From Barrientosiimonas humi (GTDB lineage: Bacteria > Actinomycetota > Actinomycetes > Actinomycetales > Dermatophilaceae), in contig NZ_VFOK01000001.1 of NCBI RefSeq assembly GCF_006716095.1, forward strand, positions 1,767,375 through 1,831,374: a stretch of 64,000 nucleotides of DNA, written 5' to 3'. Below, piece by piece: positions 54,012 through 64,000 of the stretch. Every line of letters starts with the position of its first letter. Position 1 is the stretch's first letter. Below the pieces are notes generated by a model that did not search any database, was not told where the DNA came from, and saw nothing but the letters and a program-made list of their open reading frames with translations. Position numbers and translations under genes: made by a program.

Positions 54012-54749
54012 TCAGCGGCGGCGGCGCAGGTCGGGGTGGCGCCGCACCGCGAGGTAGCGGTCGTCGATCTCCTCGATGCCGAACGAGCCGACCGGGATCT
54101 CGTCGACGATGGTGTCCTCGCTCAGGCCGTAGGGCCGCACCCGCGTGGACACCTCGCGCACCACCTCGCCGTCGCGCAGGGTGAGGTAGTCGTTGGTGAT
54201 CTCGACCCGGCCGTCGTCGAGCGGGGTCGCGGCGAACCAGCGCTGATACTCCTGGCGGCCCATGGTGGCCGAGGCCGACAGCTTGCGCTCGACGGGGCCG
54301 TCACCGGCGCCGTACGACCTGCTCATCAGCACCGGCGCCCCGGGCACGAGCACCCGCGCCATCCGCTGCCAGAAGGCTTCGCGCTGCCGCTCGCCGAGGA
54401 AGTAGATCACGTTGAACAGCAGCGCACCGCCGCACTGGTCGGGCAGCCAGGAGTCGAGGATCGACTCGGGCAGCACGGTGGTGCGCGGGCGCAGGTCGTC
54501 GCGCTCGGCGATGCGCAGCATCAGCAGCGAACGCATCACCCAGTCGGGCTCGACCGCGACGATCTCGGCCTCGGGGTAGCGCTCGGCGAGGGTGACCGTG
54601 GTCAGCCCGGACCCCGACCCGATGTCGATCAGCGGCAGCTCGGGCTTGAAATCCGCTGCCTCCCAAGGGATGTCGGTGACGAAGTCGGTGTCCTTCACCG
54701 GCAGTCGCAGGGCGTCGCCGAACTCGGCCCAGGCTTCGTACTCGCTCAT
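54012..54749 (-). CDS. Class I SAM-dependent methyltransferase
   Basis: A 245-residue methyltransferase with the SAM loop LIDIGSGSGLTTVTLAERYP and acidic VAVEPDWVMRSLL, then ALLFNVIYFLGERQREAFWQ. Substrate unknown. ATG 54749 lies ten bases after the era stop on the same strand, with GGGAG upstream, so it is the distal gene of the hrcA-era operon. It is convergent with the M4 protease gene, with a one-base gap. Confidence 0.82.
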   Translation of the reverse strand: MSEYEAWAEFGDALRLPVKDTDFVTDIPWEAADFKPELPLIDIGSGSGLTTVTLAERYPEAEIVAVEPDWVMRSLLMLRIAERDDLRPRTTVLPESILDSWLPDQCGGALLFNVIYFLGERQREAFWQRMARVLVPGAPVLMSRSYGAGDGPVERKLSASATMGRQEYQRWFAATPLDDGRVEITNDYLTLRDGEVVREVSTRVRPYGLSEDTIVDEIPVGSFGIEEIDDRYLAVRRHPDLRRRR

Positions 54750-54759
54750 CGTCTCCCGC

Positions 54760-55707
54760 TCAGAAGCCGAGCTTGCTCAGCTGGTTGGGGTCGCGCTGCC
54801 AGTCCTTGGCGACCTTGACGTGCAGATCGAGGAACACCCGCTGCCCGAGCATCGCCTCGATCTGGGTGCGCGCCTGGGTGCCGACCTCGCGCAGCCGCGA
54901 GCCGCCGCGCCCGATGATGATCGCCTTCTGCGACGGCCGCTCGACGAACACGTTGACCCGCACGTCGAGCAGCGGGTTGTCCTCGGGGCGGTCCTCGCGC
55001 GGCACCATCTCCTCGACGACGACCGCCAGGCTGTGCGGCAGCTCGTCGCGCACGCCCTCGAGCGCGGCCTCGCGCACCAGCTCGGCGATCATCACCGACT
55101 CCGGCTCGTCGGTGAGCATCCCGTCGGGATACAGCTGCGGCGACTCCGGCAGGTACGACATCAGCACCTCGGCGACCGTGTCGACCTGGTCCATGCGCGT
55201 CGCCGAGCACGGGACGATCGCGTCGTAGTCGCCGAGCTCGCTGATCGCCACGAGGTGCTCGGCCAACCGGTCCTTGCTGACCGTGTCCGACTTGGTCGCG
55301 ATGGCCACCACGGGCCGTCGGCGCCCCCGCCGCAGCTCGGCCAGCTCGGCGGCGATGAACGCGTCCCCCGGACCGATGCGCTGATCGGCCGGCAGGCAGA
55401 AGCCGACCACGTCGACCTCGAGCAGGGTCTCGCGCACCAGGTCGTTCAGCCGCTGCCCCAGCAGGGTGCGCGGCTTGTGCAGCCCAGGGGTGTCGACCAG
55501 CACCAGCTGGGCCTGGTCGGTCGTGAGCACCCCGCGAATCGTGTGCCGCGTCGTCTGCGGCTTGCTGGAGGTGATCGCGACCTTCTGGCCGACCAGCGCG
55601 TTGGTCAGCGTCGACTTGCCGGCGTTGGGCCGGCCCACCAGGCAGGCGAACCCCGCGCGATAACCCTCGCCGCCCGCACCCTGCGCTGCGCGCTCCTCGC
55701 CGCTCAC
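54760..55707 (-). CDS. era: GTPase Era
   Basis: A 315-residue GTPase that assists 30S ribosome assembly at the 3' end of 16S rRNA. G motifs: GRPNAGKST, the switch-region TTRHTIRG, DTPGLHKP, TKSD and a SAT-type G5. The C-terminal KH domain contains VERPSQKAIIIGRGGSRLREVG. GTG 55707 overlaps the CBS-domain gene stop in GTGA. Normal length. Confidence 0.97.
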   Translation of the reverse strand: MSGEERAAQGAGGEGYRAGFACLVGRPNAGKSTLTNALVGQKVAITSSKPQTTRHTIRGVLTTDQAQLVLVDTPGLHKPRTLLGQRLNDLVRETLLEVDVVGFCLPADQRIGPGDAFIAAELAELRRGRRRPVVAIATKSDTVSKDRLAEHLVAISELGDYDAIVPCSATRMDQVDTVAEVLMSYLPESPQLYPDGMLTDEPESVMIAELVREAALEGVRDELPHSLAVVVEEMVPREDRPEDNPLLDVRVNVFVERPSQKAIIIGRGGSRLREVGTQARTQIEAMLGQRVFLDLHVKVAKDWQRDPNQLSKLGF

Positions 55708-57023
55708 AGCACTACCTCCTCGCCCGAGGACCGGGCATGCTCGCGGGGCTGCTCGTCGTCGGACGGCTCCCCCGGGTCGACGGGCTCCACCACCACGGTC
55801 GCCAGCTGGTGCCGGCGACCCGACATCCGCTCGGCGACCAGCCGCAGCCCGGCGATGTCGCCGGTGGCGCCCGGGATCGGCACCCGGCCGACCAGCTTGG
55901 TGAGCAGGCCGCCGACCGTCTCGACGTCCTCCTCGTCGATCGTGACGTCGAACAGCTCGGCGAGATCGTCGATGTCCATCCGCGCCGGCACCCGGGTGCG
56001 CCCGTCGGCGAGCTGCTCGACGCCGGGGGTGGCGCGGTCGTACTCGTCGTCGATCTCGCCCACGATCTCCTCGACGATGTCCTCCATCGTGACCAGGCCG
56101 GCGGTCCCGCCGTACTCGTCGATGACGACCGCGAAGTGACGCCGCTCGAGCTGCATCTCCTTGAGCAGGTCGTCGGCGGGCTTGCTGTCGGGCACGAACG
56201 CCACCGGCCGCATCACCTCGTGGACCGGCAGCTGCTCGGAGTCGTGGTCGGAGAACACGCGACGCGACACGTCCTTGAAGAACAGCAGGCCCTCGATGTC
56301 GTCGGGGCTGCCGTCGACCACGGGCAGGCGGGAGAAGCCGGAGCGCGAGAACAGGTACATCGCCTGCCGCAGCGTCTTCTCGCGGTCGATCGTGATCATG
56401 TCGGTGCGCGGCACCATGACCTCGCGCGCGAGGGTGTCGCCGAGGTCGAAGACCGAGTGCAGCATCTTGCGCTCGTCGTCCTCGATCAGCTGCGACGCCT
56501 GCGCGATGTCCACGAACTCGCGCAGCTCGGCCTCGGTCTCGAAGGGGCCGTCGCGGTAGCCGCGACCGGGGGTGACGGCGTTGCCGAGCAGGACCAGCAG
56601 GCGTACGACCGGGGCCAGCACGCGACGCAGCTGCACCACGAGCGGGGCGCTGACCAGCGCGACCGCCTCGGCGTGCTGGCGACCGAGCGTGCGCGGGGAG
56701 ACGCCGACGAGCAGGAAGCTGACCAGCAGCATGACGCCGATCGCGGTGAGCAGCGCGGGCCAGAAGTCGTCGAAGAGCTCTTGCACGGCCAGCGTGACGA
56801 GCACGGCGGCGGTGGCCTCGGCGAGCACGCGCAGGAATGCCAGCACCATCGCCACGGCGCTGCGGTCGGCGACGACGGCCTGCAGCGCGGGCGCGCCGCG
56901 CTTGCCCTCCTCGACGAGCTCGGCCGCCCGGCCGGCCCCGACCCGGCGGATGGCCGACTCCATGGCGGCGAAGGCGAACCCCAGCACGACGCTCGCGAGG
57001 GCGACGATCCACAGGGCGGTCAT
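55704..57023 (-). CDS. CorC/HlyC-type CBS-domain membrane protein
   Basis: A 439-residue protein with an N-terminal DUF21 (CNNM) membrane domain of three to four helices (about residues 1-150), two CBS domains (about 190-325: REVMVPRTDMITID, GFSRLPVVDG, VHEVMRPVAFVPD) and a C-terminal CorC_HlyC FAD-like domain ending about residue 420. It is likely a magnesium or other divalent cation exporter; the old name is hemolysin. It lies between ybeY and era, the standard actinobacterial order. Confidence 0.9.
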   Translation of the reverse strand: MTALWIVALASVVLGFAFAAMESAIRRVGAGRAAELVEEGKRGAPALQAVVADRSAVAMVLAFLRVLAEATAAVLVTLAVQELFDDFWPALLTAIGVMLLVSFLLVGVSPRTLGRQHAEAVALVSAPLVVQLRRVLAPVVRLLVLLGNAVTPGRGYRDGPFETEAELREFVDIAQASQLIEDDERKMLHSVFDLGDTLAREVMVPRTDMITIDREKTLRQAMYLFSRSGFSRLPVVDGSPDDIEGLLFFKDVSRRVFSDHDSEQLPVHEVMRPVAFVPDSKPADDLLKEMQLERRHFAVVIDEYGGTAGLVTMEDIVEEIVGEIDDEYDRATPGVEQLADGRTRVPARMDIDDLAELFDVTIDEEDVETVGGLLTKLVGRVPIPGATGDIAGLRLVAERMSGRRHQLATVVVEPVDPGEPSDDEQPREHARSSGEEVVL

Positions 57024-57030
57024 GGTGTGC

Positions 57031-57518
57031 TCACTCCTTGCCCGACGGCGGGGTGATGCGCGCGTCGGAGCCTCGGCGGGCGAGGAAGGTCAGCAGCAGG
57101 GTGCGCTGCAGGTCGAACATCTCTTGCCGCTCCCGCGGCTCGGCGTGGTCGAAGCCCAGCAGGTGCAGCACGCCGTGCACGGTGAGCAGCAGCAGCTCCT
57201 CCTGCGTCGTGTGGCCCGCCTCGGCCGCCTGACGCGCCGCGACGGTCGGGCACAGCACGATGTCGCCGAGCACGCCCTCCTCGGACGGCTCGCCGGCGCG
57301 GCCGGGACGCAGCTCGTCCATCGGGAAGCTCATGACGTCGGTCGGCCCGGGCAGGTCCATCCACTGCACGTGGAGCACCTCCATGGCCGCCTCGTCGATG
57401 ACCCGGATCGCGAGGTCGGCCTGCGGGTGCACGTGCATCTCGTCCATCGCGTAGCGAGCCACCTCGTGCAGCTCGTCGAGGTCGACCTCGACCTCGGTCT
57501 CGTTGAGCACGTCGATGC

Positions 57519-57522
<4 letters not shown>
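57031..57522 (-). CDS. ybeY: Endoribonuclease YbeY
   Basis: A 163-residue metalloendoribonuclease that matures 16S rRNA and takes part in ribosome quality control. The zinc site is His116-His120-His126 in HGVLHLLGFDHAE. The family TDVMSFPMDE motif and EEGVLGDIVLCP are present. ATG 57522 overlaps the phoH stop by four bases. Confidence 0.96.
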
Positions 57523-59540
<2,018 letters not shown>

Positions 59541-59550
59541 CGCGGCCAGT

Positions 59551-60330
59551 CTACGGAGCCCCGCCGACAGCGGCCTCATCCTTTGTGCCCGACCAGCGGC
59601 TGCGCGCCAGCAGCACCGCGAGCGCCGCCGGCCCGGCCGTCGACGAGCGCAGGACCGTCGACCCCAGCCGTACGTCCGTCGCACCTGCCGCACGCAGCGC
59701 GGCCAGCTCGGCGGGCGAGATACCGCCCTCGGGCCCGACCACCACCAGCACCTCGCCCGCTGCGGGCAGCTCCACCGCGCCGATCGGCTGCTCGGCCTCC
59801 TCGTGCAGCACCAGCGTGGCCGCGGCGTCGCCCGCCACGGCGGCCAGGCCGTCGAGCCCGACCACGTCACCGACCTCGGGCACGGTCGCCCGCCGCGACT
59901 GCTTGGCCGCCGCCACGGTCGCGCTGACCCACTTCGCGTGCGCCTTGGCCGCCCGGTCGCCGCGCCAGCGCACGATGCTGCGCTCGGCCTGCCAGGGCAG
60001 CACCCGGTCGACGCCCAGCTCGGTGGCGGCCTCGACCGCCTGCAGGTCGCGGCCGTCCTTGGCCAGGGCCTGCACGAGCACGAAAGTCGTTGCAGGAGAG
60101 GGCGATCGGTCGACCGACTCGACGAGCAGCACCAGCTCGTCGCGGCCGGCCTCGGCCACCGTCGTGGTCGCGACCGCACCGGTCCCGTCGGCCAGCAGCA
60201 CCTGCTCCCCCACCCCGATGCGCCGCACGGTCGCGGCGTGCCGCCCCTCCGCCCCGTCGAGCACCACCCGGGTGCCGGGCTGCGTGTCGGCGAGCCGGGC
60301 GTACGGCAGGTGGAACAGCGGCGCGGTCAC
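59551..60330 (-). CDS. rsmE: 16S rRNA (uracil-1498-N3)-methyltransferase
   Basis: A 259-residue SPOUT methyltransferase. The N-terminal PUA-like domain includes [19 protein letters not shown]. The knotted SAM site has [21 protein letters not shown] and [20 protein letters not shown]; the second is usually LGxRILRxETA, so SST for ETA is a small deviation. GTG 60330 overlaps the dnaJ stop in GTGA. It lies between dnaJ and phoH, as in many actinobacteria. Confidence 0.93.
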   Translation of the reverse strand: MTAPLFHLPYARLADTQPGTRVVLDGAEGRHAATVRRIGVGEQVLLADGTGAVATTTVAEAGRDELVLLVESVDRSPSPATTFVLVQALAKDGRDLQAVEAATELGVDRVLPWQAERSIVRWRGDRAAKAHAKWVSATVAAAKQSRRATVPEVGDVVGLDGLAAVAGDAAATLVLHEEAEQPIGAVELPAAGEVLVVVGPEGGISPAELAALRAAGATDVRLGSTVLRSSTAGPAALAVLLARSRWSGTKDEAAVGGAP

Positions 60331-61460
60331 GCGCTACTTCCCCCGAAGGCGTCGCGGATGCGGCCGAACAGCCCCTGGCTGACCGGCTGGAAGGCGGCCT
60401 GCGGCCGCTCCTCGTCGCGCTCCTTGGCCAGCTGACGCAGCAGCTCCTGCTGCTGGTGGTCCAGCTTCGTGGGCGTGCGCACGTTGGCGTGCACCATCAG
60501 GTCGCCGCGCACGCTCGAGCGCAGGTGGGTGACGCCCAGCCCGCGCAGCGTGACGACGTCGCCGGGCTGCGTGCCGGGGCGCACCTCGACGTCGCGCGGC
60601 CCGTCGAAGGTGTCGAGCGCGACGGTGGTGCCGAGCGCGGCCGCGGTCATCGGCAGCTCGAGCGAGCAGTGCAGGTCGTCGCCCTGCCGCTGGAAGACGG
60701 GGTGCTTGCGCACCCGGACCTCGACGTACAGGTCGCCGTTCGGACCGCCGCCCGGACCGGCCTCGCTCTCGCCGGCGAGCTGGATGCGGGTGCCGCTGTC
60801 GACGCCCGCGGGGACCTTGATGGTGATGGTGCGGCGGTCGCGCACGCGCCCCTCGCCGGAGCAGTCGAAGCACGGGTCGGTGATGATCTCGCCGAAGCCG
60901 CGGCAGGCGCCGCACGGTCGGGTGGTGCGCACCTGGCCGAGGAAGGAGTTCTGGATCTCCTGCACCTGGCCGGCGCCGTGGCACACGTCGCAGGTGCGCC
61001 GGCCGGTGCCCGGCCGCGCCCCGTCGCCGTGGCAGGTCGGGCAGACGACGGCGGTGTCGAACGTCAGGTCGGCCTCGCCGCCGAACACGGCCTCGCGCAG
61101 GTCGATCTCGAGCGGCACGAGGGCGTCCTGGCCGCGCTGCTGGCGACTGCGCGGCCCGCGGGCGCCGCCCGCCGCACCCGCGCCGAAGAAGGCGTCCATG
61201 ATGTCGGTGAAGGAGAAACCCTGGCCGAACCCCGCGGCTCCGCCGGCCGCCATGGGGTCGACGCCGGCGTCGTACTGCCCCTTCTTCTGCGGGTCGGACA
61301 GCACCTCGTAGGCCACCGACAGCCGCTTGAACTCCTCGGCCGCCTCGGGGCTGGGGTTGACGTCGGGGTGCAGCCGGCGGGCCTGCTTGCGGTAGGCGCG
61401 CTTGATCTCCTCCGGGCTCGCGTCGCGCGAGACGCCGAGGGTGCCGTAGTAGTCATTCAC
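60327..61460 (-). CDS. dnaJ: Molecular chaperone DnaJ
   Basis: A 377-residue co-chaperone of DnaK. The J domain, about residues 1-70, has HPD in [11 protein letters not shown] Gly/Phe-rich region follows, then four zinc-binding repeats ([32 protein letters not shown]) and the C-terminal substrate-binding beta domains. GTG 61460 ([10 protein letters not shown]) overlaps the hrcA stop by four bases. This hrcA-linked copy is the second DnaJ (DnaJ2) usual in actinobacteria; the dnaK operon is not in the window. Confidence 0.96.
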   Translation of the reverse strand: MNDYYGTLGVSRDASPEEIKRAYRKQARRLHPDVNPSPEAAEEFKRLSVAYEVLSDPQKKGQYDAGVDPMAAGGAAGFGQGFSFTDIMDAFFGAGAAGGARGPRSRQQRGQDALVPLEIDLREAVFGGEADLTFDTAVVCPTCHGDGARPGTGRRTCDVCHGAGQVQEIQNSFLGQVRTTRPCGACRGFGEIITDPCFDCSGEGRVRDRRTITIKVPAGVDSGTRIQLAGESEAGPGGGPNGDLYVEVRVRKHPVFQRQGDDLHCSLELPMTAAALGTTVALDTFDGPRDVEVRPGTQPGDVVTLRGLGVTHLRSSVRGDLMVHANVRTPTKLDHQQQELLRQLAKERDEERPQAAFQPVSQGLFGRIRDAFGGSSA

Positions 61461-62482
61461 TGGTCGAGGATCTCCGAGACGTAGCGGGCGACGGCGCGGA
61501 CGGCCGCCATGGTCGAGGGGTAGTCCATCCGGGTCGGTCCGAGCACGCCGAGGCCGGCGACGCCGCCACTGCCGTACGTCGTCGTCACCACCGACGTGGA
61601 CTGCAGCCCGGCGTGCGGGTTCTCGGCGCCGATGCGCACCGCGACGGCGTCGCGCTCGACGGGGTCGAGCGACTCCAGCAGGCGCAGCAGCACCACGTGC
61701 TGCTCGAGCGCCTCGAGCACGACACCGAGGTCTCCGGCGTCGACGCCCGTGCGCGCGAGGTTGGAGGTGCCGGCCAGCACCACCCGCTCCTCCCGCTGCT
61801 CGCGCAGCAGGTCGGTGAGCGAGGTGATGATCGCCTGCACGCTCGGCCGGTCGGCGGCGGGGAACTCCTCCGGCAGGCTGGACAGCTGCGCGGTCGCCTC
61901 GCCGAGCACCTGACCGTCGGTGACGGCGTTGATGCGGGCGCGCAGCTCGCCGAGCAGCTGCTGGCCGGCCGCGTCGGCCGGGTCCTGCGCCAGCTCGACG
62001 ACGCGCTGCTCGACCCGGCCGCTGGACAGGATCAGCACCACCATCGCGCGGTCGATCCCGAGCGGCACCAGCTCGACGTGGCGCACCGTCGAGCGGCTGA
62101 GCGAGGGGTACTGCATGACCGCGACCTGCTGGGTGAGCGAGGCGAGCAGCCGCGCGGTGCGGTCGACGACGTCGTCGAGGTCGACCGACTGGTCCAGGAA
62201 AGTCCGGATGGCGCTCTTCTCGGCGCGGCTCATCGGCTTGATCCCGCTGAGCCGGTCGACGAACAGCCGGTAGCCCGCATCGGTCGGGATGCGCCCGGCC
62301 GACGTGTGCGGCGCGGCGATCAGCCCGTCCTCCTCGAGCGCGGCCATGTCGTTGCGCACGGTCGCGGCCGAGACGCCCAGGCGGTGCCGCTCCAGCAGCG
62401 CCTTGGACCCCACCGGCTCGGAGGTCGCGACGTAGTCCTGCACGATCGCGCGCAGCACCTGCAGTCGCCTGTCGTCGGACAT
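61457..62482 (-). CDS. hrcA: Heat-inducible transcription repressor HrcA
   Basis: A 341-residue repressor of class I heat-shock genes. The N-terminal winged helix is [20 protein letters not shown] plus [19 protein letters not shown], followed by a GAF-like and an insert domain with YLTxQ-like elements ([13 protein letters not shown]). ATG 62482 is preferred, with AAGG eight bases upstream; an ATG seven codons earlier is possible. The CIRCE element upstream implies autoregulation of this whole operon. Confidence 0.95.
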   Translation of the reverse strand: MSDDRRLQVLRAIVQDYVATSEPVGSKALLERHRLGVSAATVRNDMAALEEDGLIAAPHTSAGRIPTDAGYRLFVDRLSGIKPMSRAEKSAIRTFLDQSVDLDDVVDRTARLLASLTQQVAVMQYPSLSRSTVRHVELVPLGIDRAMVVLILSSGRVEQRVVELAQDPADAAGQQLLGELRARINAVTDGQVLGEATAQLSSLPEEFPAADRPSVQAIITSLTDLLREQREERVVLAGTSNLARTGVDAGDLGVVLEALEQHVVLLRLLESLDPVERDAVAVRIGAENPHAGLQSTSVVTTTYGSGGVAGLGVLGPTRMDYPSTMAAVRAVARYVSEILDQ

Positions 62483-62547
62483 GGTCACCACCTTCGTCGG
62501 CATCGGGAGCGGCGGGCGCGCTCGCACCGGCCCGGGACCGCCCGAGC

Positions 62548-62578
62548 TGGCACTCTGCACACCCGAGTGCCAAGTCTA
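62548..62578 (-). promoter_or_regulatory. CIRCE element and -10 box of the hrcA operon
   Basis: TGGCACTC at 62548-62555 and GAGTGCCA at 62565-62572 are perfect 8-bp arms separated by nine bases, the CIRCE layout (consensus TTAGCACTC-N9-GAGTGCTAA), with the outer TTA/TAA partly replaced by G/C pairs. On the minus strand TAGACT (62578-62573) directly precedes it as a -10 box, so HrcA bound here would cover the transcription start. Confidence 0.9.
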
Positions 62579-62666
62579 CGTCCGGTGCGGCGCAGCGAGA
62601 AAACCACGCGCCGGCGTACGAGCGTGTCGCCCGGGCGGGTCTGCTCCCCTTCCCTACCCTCACGGG

Positions 62667-63536
62667 GTGACTCCCGACCGCTACGGATCCGACGTGCTCG
62701 CTGGTGACTGGAAGGCGCCCCGGCGCGGCCGCTCGGCGCAGGTCGAGGCCGCGCGCGACCTGGTCGTCGAGGACGCCGACTCCGGCTGGGTCGGCGCCGT
62801 CGTGCGGGTCGAGAAGGCCGGCGGCATGCACGTGGTGCACCTGGAGGACCGGCGCGGCCGGGTCAAGGCGTTCCCGCTCGGTCCGGGCTTCCTCATCGAC
62901 GGCAAGCCGGTCGAGCTCACCGCGCCGCGCACCGACACGGCCGCGCTCACCGCGCAGCGGGCCACGAAGAGCCGCACCGCCTCCGGGTCGGTGGCCGTGC
63001 CCGACGCCCCGGCCCGGGTCGCGTCGGCCTCGCGCATCCTCGTCGAGGGGCGGCACGACGCCGAGCTGGTCGAGAAGGTCTGGGGCGACGACCTGCGCAT
63101 CGAGGGCGTCGTGGTCGAGATGCTCGACGGCGTCGACGACCTGCAGGCGGTGATCCGCGACTTCCGGCCCGGTCCGCAGCGCCGCCTCGGGATCCTCGTC
63201 GACCACCTGGTGCCGGGCAGCAAGGAGACCCGCATCGTCGAGCAGGCCCGCGCCGCGGCCCCGTCGGAGCACGTGCTGATCGTGGGCCACCCCTACGTCG
63301 ACGTCTGGCAGTCCGTGCGCCCCGAGCGGCTCGGCTGGTCGCAGTGGCCGACCATCCCGCGCGGCACGTCGTGGAAGCACGGCATCCTCGACGAGCTGGG
63401 CTGGCCGCACGCCTCGCAGGCCGACGTCGCGCACGGCTGGAAACGCATACTGGGCACCGTGCGCACCTACGCCGACCTCCAGCCCGAGCTGCTCGGCCGG
63501 GTCGAGGAGCTCATCGACTTCGTCACGGTGCCGTGA
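62667..63536 (+). CDS. DUF3097 family protein
   Basis: A 289-residue protein of the actinobacterial DUF3097 family. It shows [20 protein letters not shown] and the long [20 protein letters not shown] region, which resembles a TOPRIM-like fold with acidic residues, and [17 protein letters not shown] nucleic-acid role is plausible but unproven. TACCCT at 62655-62660 ends six bases before GTG 62667, indicating leaderless expression. It is divergent from hrcA. Confidence 0.87.
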   Translation: MTPDRYGSDVLAGDWKAPRRGRSAQVEAARDLVVEDADSGWVGAVVRVEKAGGMHVVHLEDRRGRVKAFPLGPGFLIDGKPVELTAPRTDTAALTAQRATKSRTASGSVAVPDAPARVASASRILVEGRHDAELVEKVWGDDLRIEGVVVEMLDGVDDLQAVIRDFRPGPQRRLGILVDHLVPGSKETRIVEQARAAAPSEHVLIVGHPYVDVWQSVRPERLGWSQWPTIPRGTSWKHGILDELGWPHASQADVAHGWKRILGTVRTYADLQPELLGRVEELIDFVTVP

Positions 63537-64000
63537 GCCGCAGGCCCGGCGCGGGTGCCGTCGCGCAGGACACCACCGAGCTGGTGGCGCTGGTCGTCAC
63601 GGTCGACGACGGCATGCCCGCCGCGCTGGCCTCCGGCGACCCGCGCCGGCTGCCTGCCGGCCCGCTGCACCCGCAGCAGCGCTCGCTGCAGGCCGGGGTG
63701 CGCGCGTTCGTCGAGGAGCAGACCGGCCACTCGCTGGGCTTCGTCGAGCAGCTCTACACCTTCGCCGACCTCGGCCGCGGCGACAGCGAGGGCCGCGTGG
63801 TGTCGATCTCCTATCTCGGGCTCACCCGCGCCGCCACCGACGAGCAGGGCTGGCTGGGGCTGTACGACGCGCTCCCCTGGGAGGACCGGCGCGGCGCGGC
63901 CACAGAGCCGGGGTCGGCCGACGGGTCGCCCGGGTCGGCCGGGTCGGCCGAGCCGGTGGCGCGGCTGGACCGCTGGGTCGGGCGCGGTTCGGGCGCGCAG
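63533..64000 (+). CDS. Nudix-like NAD-regulator family protein, truncated by the window end
   Basis: The first 156 codons are present. From GTG 63533, overlapping the previous stop in GTGA, the protein reads [20 protein letters not shown], then [39 protein letters not shown] and [12 protein letters not shown], the pattern of Nudix-fold regulators related to NrtR. The Nudix catalytic box is not clearly conserved in this part. An acidic/Gly-Ser insertion follows near the window edge. The C-terminal winged helix expected for NrtR lies outside. Confidence 0.7.
   Translation, partial: MSRRPGAGAVAQDTTELVALVVTVDDGMPAALASGDPRRLPAGPLHPQQRSLQAGVRAFVEEQTGHSLGFVEQLYTFADLGRGDSEGRVVSISYLGLTRAATDEQGWLGLYDALPWEDRRGAATEPGSADGSPGSAGSAEPVARLDRWVGRGSGAQ

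Overview
The window is a chromosomal segment of a high-GC Gram-positive actinobacterium. The evidence is the roughly 70% GC sequence with G/C-ending codons, mycothiol- and F420-type enzyme families, a gluABCD-type glutamate importer, actinobacteria-restricted families (DUF3097, DUF3145, DUF2277), and many genes whose start codon lies 6-8 nt after a TAnnnT box (leaderless promoters). Overall gene content suggests Micrococcales, perhaps the Dermacoccaceae/Dermatophilaceae/Intrasporangiaceae area; this placement is inference. I see no prophage, integrase, transposase or CRISPR-Cas genes.

Layout. 0-5.6 kb: the end of an acyl carrier protein gene, fabF, a DUF3145 gene, a membrane Ser/Thr kinase, a protein-isoaspartate methyltransferase-like gene, a double GNAT acetyltransferase and a CAU-anticodon tRNA. 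5.7-11.2 kb: a 62-bp palindrome, a CDF-like membrane protein, a GT4 glycosyltransferase and the gluABCD importer. 11.2-16.4 kb: a tightly overlapping minus-strand operon (acyl-CoA ligase, PHA synthase, acyl-CoA dehydrogenase, PHA depolymerase-like hydrolase) for polyhydroxyalkanoate and acyl-CoA metabolism. 16.5-17.8 kb: a frameshifted AbiEi/DUF559-type gene between two near-identical 64-bp palindromes, then tRNA-Asn. 19.2-24.4 kb: choline to glycine betaine (betT, betB, betA). 24.4-31.9 kb: dnaG, a nitronate monooxygenase-like gene, a lipoprotein in a patch of lower GC, a dgt operon with small conserved genes, and a sulfurtransferase. 31.9-34.5 kb: dusB and a RES-Xre type toxin-antitoxin pair. 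34.7-38.2 kb: a zinc import operon (znuACB-zur) behind a promoter overlapped by two Zur-like boxes. 38.2-38.6 kb: two adjacent short-period repeat arrays. 38.6-46.4 kb: a P-loop kinase, uppS, recO, a sugar O-methyltransferase-like gene, a flavin oxidoreductase, alkB, a second cis-prenyltransferase, DUF1697 and a mycothiol-dependent-type enzyme. 46.5-48.4 kb: leuA with a leucine-codon leader peptide and attenuator. 48.5-54.0 kb: a luciferase-like monooxygenase, two paralogous lipoproteins, an MFS transporter with its MarR regulator, and a protealysin-like M4 protease. 54.0-62.6 kb: one long operon, hrcA-dnaJ-rsmE-phoH-ybeY-corC-era-methyltransferase, preceded by a CIRCE element. The window ends in DUF3097 and a truncated Nudix-like gene.

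The most striking object is inside phoH: a 300-residue intein, 57891-58790, inserted just before the Walker B region. It starts with Ala instead of Cys/Ser, yet carries the Trp-Cys-Thr triad of class 3 inteins and ends His-Asn before a Thr. Its LAGLIDADG endonuclease appears shortened and decayed. Other points of interest are the palindrome-bracketed frameshifted gene, the 38.3-38.6 kb arrays, the leuA leader, the Zur, MarR and HrcA operator sites, and the RES-Xre pair.
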